DNA of 64,000 nt from Epiperipatus broadwayi (taxonomy: Eukaryota > Onychophora > Udeonychophora > Euonychophora > Peripatidae), in contig JAQFVV010006221.1 of NCBI GenBank assembly GCA_028023455.1, positions 4,808,011 to 4,872,010 on the forward strand, in the 5' to 3' direction. The notes under the pieces are model-generated. The model was not told the origin of the DNA. It searched no databases and saw only the letters and a list, made by a program, of their open reading frames with translations. The position numbers and the translations under genes were made by a program. Of the stretch, positions 59,000 through 64,000 are shown in pieces; within the stretch, counting starts at the first letter, position 1; each line of letters begins with the position of its first letter.

Positions 59000-59875
59000 T
59001 GCGCCGCACACGTGCTAGAATAATCTCTGATGTAATGTTTGTTTCTATACACTAATATATTACCAAATTAAAATATCATAATAATATTACTTGCATAGCC
59101 GAGACAAATATAATGCATTCTGACATATGTAATATCATTATCACAATTAATATTCAAACATAAATAGGTAAGTTCATTCTAACATCAGAAGGAAAATTTT
59201 TTAATATTTAGTTTTAATTGAAATTAGATAGGTTTGATGTAATATCTATCTCTAAAATCAAAAATCGTATTTAATATAGTTTTTTAAAAAAGATTACTTC
59301 TTACTGCTGTAAAGTATTCTCTTTTCATTGCAGTGATATACTAGCTACCAACATTTTTGTTTGTCACAAAGAGATGTGTCCACCATTAAATTTTTTGCTA
59401 AATTTTTATAAAATTAATCTAATAAGATGAATTTTTCTTTATTAAAAAAGTATTAAATATTTAAGTTTTTTTTTTTTTTAAGAACATTAATATATAGAAT
59501 TATATTCCTATCAAGAATTTTGTTTGCTAATATACTGTAAGAACTTTGAATTGTACGATATATCATGGATCACTAAGACGGACTTTAAATAAACCTACAG
59601 TCACAGAAAGTATGAACTTTAACAATCTAAGAACTTTTCAAATACTTAAATCTAAACGGTACCTAACCCATAAAGTCTCTTATCTGATTAAGCAGAAATT
59701 TAAATTGTTATATTTTCATTTAATATGTTTGCTATTATTATTATTTGCATTCTCGTAATTTCTTTTAAATTAATAATTCAAAAATAAGTGTAATTGGCTG
59801 CATAGATTCGTAAGATTATGTTAGTTTAAGGTATGTTAATTTTGGGCTAATTATTTTGTAGTTAAATCGGTGCTG
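59000..59875. other. AT-rich intronic sequence, no gene seen
   Basis: The ORF at 59546-59758 has no recognisable domain. Confidence 0.35.
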
Positions 59876-59879
59876 ATGG

Positions 59880-60115
59880 ATAGATGTATGGATATTTTAT
59901 GTCGATGTAACCTGAGTAGGTGCATTGGATACTCGTTCCCTTGTACCACGTTAGCATACAAGGCATAATATCCACCTGAATATATGGCCCAAAAGTGTAG
60001 CCATCGCATTATCAATTGTTGTAGATGTATTTCCTACGCCATTGATTTTCTTACGCTCTGGTTGGGAAAGTAAGCCGGCAAAGACCACTATCCCCATTTA
60101 CAGCGCATATCATAT
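59880..60115. other. Unexplained less AT-rich patch
   Basis: Contains CpG-bearing words (GATACTCGTTCCC, CCACGTTAG, AAGCCGGCAAAG) and a GGATATTTTATG / GCATAATATCC inverted pair, but no ORF or repeat match in this window. It may be an unrecognised repeat. Confidence 0.3.
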
Positions 60116-60609
60116 ATATATCTCAAATAATTTCGTTTTTTGTATCATCAATTGATCATGGGGAAGATGCTCATTCCTTCCCACTATAATTCTTTATTTC
60201 TCAAATGATATCATGCTAAAGATGTAAATTCCTGTTAGCATGATTGTGTTATGCTAATAATCTCATTTTGCATTGGTCACATCAGTATATCAGTAAGCTA
60301 GCGTTGGTTTAAATGCGAGATTTTAGCCTAAGGTTAAAAGGGATTGGGTTGGTTATATGAGTAATCTATGTAGCATATTCATGCTTAGTAAAATATTAAA
60401 ATCGTAAAATCTATTAAAAGTTTCCATCTGTGCATATAATTCAAATCAAACATATTCACTAGTTAATTTAATTTTCAGAATTTTCTTTTTAATGTATGTG
60501 TATGTGCGTAATAAAATGTTTTGTTTAATTAAATTTTGGCAGTAAACTCATTTTATATATTTTAATATTTAAAATTAAGAATTAGAAATTTTAATATTCA
60601 GAGTGATAT

Positions 60610-60850
60610 TTTAAGCTCAGCTTCTCCCTAAGCTGGTGACTGGGGCTTTCGGTTCGATAAAAGAGTAACCTCTCCCATGCATATCTACCTACTATATGAA
60701 TTTTCTAGGTTCCAATAGTCTAGTGGCACCCTGTAGGGCACATTAGGTCAGGGAGGTTTCATTATAATACTGGCTGTCAATAGATTGATATTTCAAAAAA
60801 CCGATCTTTCGGCATGATGACCTTTAGGATGCTGTCTATCAGAATTTTGC
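60610..60850. other. Unexplained less AT-rich patch
   Basis: GGGGCTTTCGGTTCGATAAA, AACCTCTCCC and GTCAGGGAGGTT suggest an imperfect inverted layout with a T-loop-like GGTTCGAT word. No coding sequence. Confidence 0.3.
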
Positions 60851-61192
60851 TTTCCTGTATATTAATGAACAGTATTTTGGTCATCACACATTTCTGTTAT
60901 ATTTATATTAAGATTATATTTAAGATGACATTAAGAATATTTAAGTAAACTAAATGAGAAGTTAATTAACACAAAAAAAAATTAATGTAGAGCTATACAA
61001 AGCTAAAAATAGTGATAATTAGAAAAAAAAACATGAAAAAATAAATGCAGATAAAGCAACAACATTAATGAATCATCAAAATCTTTTATTAATAATAATT
61101 GTTTTAAAATGTAACTTTTTTAAAAATATAATAAAAATATTTTATTGAAAAAACAAAAAAAAACTACATAAAGATAATTAAATGTTATTTAC

Positions 61193-61318
61193 TTTGAAGC
61201 TTTTGTACACCAGCCACGTTCCACGACAGCATAATCTACTCCCATTCCTTTCAAAATATTAAAAACATCATCTGCAGATTTACGGCTATAAAGGCTATAT
61301 ACTTTTTTAGTTCTCTCT
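61193..61318 (-). CDS. DPY19L: DPY19-like C-mannosyltransferase, penultimate coding exon
   Basis: Exon of 126 bp on the minus strand between acceptor GTTTTAG (ending at 61319) and donor GTAAAT (starting at 61192). It gives one base of a codon, 41 residues and two bases of the next. The reading ERTKKVYSLYSRKSADDV, then FNILKGMGVDYAVVERGWCT, matches the conserved DPY19 segment (R-T-K-x-V-Y-S-x-Y-S-R-K, then V-x-Y-x-(V/L)-x-E-x-x-W-C) just before the Gly-Cys-Ser of the last exon. Phase agrees with the exon at 56752-56896 (Lys codon split AA/G). The residues before this exon in the same frame are intron read-through. Earlier exons are not found up to 64000. Confidence 0.87.
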
Positions 61319-61319
61319 C

Positions 61320-64000
61320 TAAAACATAAACATAAAGAGACACATATTTCAATAAAATCTATGTAAATATATATATAGTTCAAATACATATATAAATTTA
61401 TGGCAAATTATCTTCATTATTTATTATTAATTCTGCTTTAAAAACTAATAATAATAAAAAAAGGAAAAATATACTTTACTCAAAATTGAATCACTATACA
61501 ATCATGATTTGTTTTGAGTCAAGCAATACCGTCTATTTATTAATAACATAAACCCCACTTATTTCTTCCCAAGTATGTCTCTGAGAAGAATAAAATAGAG
61601 TGAATTACTGTTCCTAAATGTAGATGTTGAATGTAAGCAGAGAAGATTAATGATGTTTTATTGGACAATATTCAATTCTCTATTTTTTATGATTTTTAAT
61701 TACTTCGTATGAGAAAGGTTACAAAAATTGTTGGCATGATAAGGTTTCAATTTTTGGCAACAAATTGGTGTTTTGTCACAAATCAAACATCAAAAAATGA
61801 TGAGAAACATAAGTAAAAATCCTAATAACACATGAAACATTATGTTGAATGTATTAGGTTTCATGAACGTGCAATATTATAAGTCATTAGATTTGTGCGT
61901 AATAAACACCAGATGACTATATGTAATTACAAATGTTATCAGAAGCCAATTATATAGTACGACGAGAGTCTTCCTATATTAAGCTAGTGAAGTTATCATA
62001 TAAAAATTGTAAAATATGAATACACAATACCTAACTTAGGGATATGACAGATTGCAGTATATTTTCCATTAACTGATTTAGACAAAAATTTTAGAACATA
62101 TCCAACCTGTTCTATTTTTTTTAAATAGATTGTAGTTTTTTAATTGTTGTTAATTTACTCTTCTTGATTTCTTCAACAAATATTCCCTTTTTATTACTTC
62201 TTTTAAACATTTTTCTTACTTCTAAACTTATTTAATCAATTTATATTTTTCTCCAACTGAAAAGTTGTATATAAGTAAATAGACTGATAAGGGACAAATG
62301 AGAGAAGTTGTAAAGCAACTATAAATGGTACATCCTATGTAGTAAATAGGAATAAGATTTAAGTTGCTACAGTTCCAACAAAGCAACAGTCTAATTTAGT
62401 GATTCCAATTTCACTAGTTTGCAAAATAAGTTCAGTGGAATGATAGATATAAGAGTTAAAGATCCCTGCATCAAAATTTACCCCATTGCTTTGGTACTTG
62501 AATGTCACATGACCACTCAAGTAATAATTGCTTGATTTTTATTAGAATTCTATTTAAAAGTGATTGTGATTTTTATTCTGATTTCTTTACATTCCTTTAA
62601 TCAATTTAATGACTTTATTTAAGTTACAATCTCTGATTGTTTGTTGGTTGGTTTGTTTATTAATTTGTAAATACTTTTATTGAAGTTAGAATAAAATTTT
62701 AAAATCAGGTATATTTTTGAAATTTGGTCCATTTCTTACAAATCACTGGCAATGCAATATGACACTAAAATATTTTAAATAGATTACCTAGTTTCTTAAA
62801 TCCAAAAGATTGGCAGATAAAATTTCAAATATTTCTATGTCTAATTTAAAATACATTAAAATCACTTCAATATGTTTTTGGAAATGGTGCAAGAGGTATA
62901 TATTTAAAAAATCTTTATTTTAGAAAGTATCTTAACAATGTATTAAAACTGAAATAAAAACATCTTCATTATAAGTTTCCTTTTTTAAAAAGTATATGAC
63001 ATTTTTTATTTTGATACTTGATTTTTTTAAAATGTTTTTCAAATAAACAAATATAAATAATTTTTCATCTGTGAGACTTTACTTTTAAATTTTAAGCAGA
63101 TTGCAATATTTTCAGTGATGCACAGAGTGTATGTATATATTTTAAAAAGTTTACATTAAAAAGTATTTTAGTGTCACTTTTTTAAAAAATGGCTTTTTTT
63201 TTCTTTTGATTTTAAACACTGACTTTAAAAACATTTTTGAATATATTGAAGATGATCTTTATAATATGCATGATTTTAATTTCAAGTTTTAAGATCACTT
63301 TAGAATATTTGTAAAAAAAATATAAGAATTCTAAAAAAAATTAAAAATAATAGATATAAAAAAATATTTATAATGAACATTTTTAACAAAATTACAAACA
63401 TGTTGAGGCACTGGCAGGAAAAGCTATATAAAGTACTCTTATAAATCAATAAATGAATAAGTAAAAACTGAGCGCTTTCGAGACTTATTTGTTATGGGAA
63501 CTAAACATCAAAAAAATAATTCTTCAACCGTAATTGAGATTTTTATATTTAATTTGAAATAAAAGTGTGGGGATCCGAAATTAATTAAATCAGCCCCCTT
63601 ACTTAATTCATTTCTTGTTAAATATAAAAATGAAGTTGTAGTTGAAGAAACAATTATTTTCTTGGTTTTAGTTCTCATAACAAATAAAAGCATTTATTAT
63701 AAATATTTTTTATATTTATTATTCAAAGTTTCTTCCAATCAGATAAACTATTTACAAAACTTTAATTCTTACTCATGTTTATTTTCATCTCAAATATACT
63801 ATAAATTTCATTGAACTTCAATACCTCTTACTATACCTTTGTTACATGCAAATACTTCTTTCCTTCCCTCAATATTATTTCCATTGCTTTTTAATCCCTA
63901 CTTATTGATTATATCTTTGCCTTATAGAAAAAATACCTTCTCAATGCTACTTTCATTATTTTTAAATTCAAAGTCCCTATCTACATCTATTTTTAATATT
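61320..64000. other. AT-rich sequence, presumably intron of the DPY19-like gene
   Basis: No upstream DPY19 exon recognised on the minus strand. The ORF at 63508-63693 is not recognised. No repeat match. Confidence 0.45.

Larger units (their letters stand above)
56897..61192 (-). other. Intron of the DPY19-like gene
   Basis: Donor GTAAAT directly after 61193 and acceptor TTTTAG before 56896, both on the minus strand. The intron contains a 180 bp hAT MITE, PLE-A and PLE-D fragments and two less AT-rich unexplained patches. Confidence 0.8.

Noticed and set aside
61189-61389. 66-residue minus ORF taken as a whole small gene
   Set aside because: The N-terminal part is low-complexity intron; splice sites and homology support only 61193-61318 as an exon.
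1-64000. CRISPR arrays, operons or bacterial features
   Set aside because: No regularly spaced direct repeats; the content is eukaryotic.

Overview
This is a strongly AT-rich piece of an animal nuclear genome. It has spliced coding exons, non-LTR retrotransposons, Penelope-like elements and hAT transposons, and no operons or dense ORFs. The mix of repeats suggests an invertebrate (arthropod, cnidarian or mollusc all fit). I cannot resolve the species from sequence alone.

Only one host gene is supported. The last two coding exons of a DPY19-like protein C-mannosyltransferase lie on the minus strand at 61193-61318 and 56752-56896. They are separated by a 4.3 kb intron with consistent splice sites and phase, and an AATAAA lies about 110 bases past the stop. 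Upstream exons must lie beyond base 64000. The intron carries a hAT MITE and two Penelope fragments.

The rest is a layered repeat landscape. 0-5.6 kb holds a nearly full-length RTE-type LINE (1874-4845) with endonuclease and reverse transcriptase, bracketed by inverted copies of another repeat and by foldback elements. 5.9-13.2 kb holds a decayed hAT relic, then a second LINE family (minus strand). A 3361 bp hAT element with a perfect 8 bp target duplication sits in that LINE's 5' region, and the hAT itself carries a Penelope-like insertion. 13.5-16.2 kb has a third LINE family (minus) and a 5'-truncated RTE copy with an 11 bp target duplication. 17-28 kb has foldback copies, two smaller hAT elements, a Penelope fragment and a TA-flanked MITE. 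31-38 kb has further LINE relics, a MITE and a promoter-like patch. 39-48 kb is mostly featureless AT-rich DNA with one degenerate foldback. 48-59 kb has Penelope fragments of three families and a three-layer nest of foldback and MITE insertions at 50.1-50.7 kb.

The most interesting signals are RNA-structure-like modules attached to the Penelope-type repeats. One is a conserved hairpin with compensatory changes in three dispersed copies, each just downstream of a Penelope ORF C-terminus. The others are two hammerhead-like cores. Also notable is a foldback family (called FB1 here) whose flanking duplications vary in length, as expected of retroposition rather than cut-and-paste. All family names (FB1, PLE-A and so on) are local labels.
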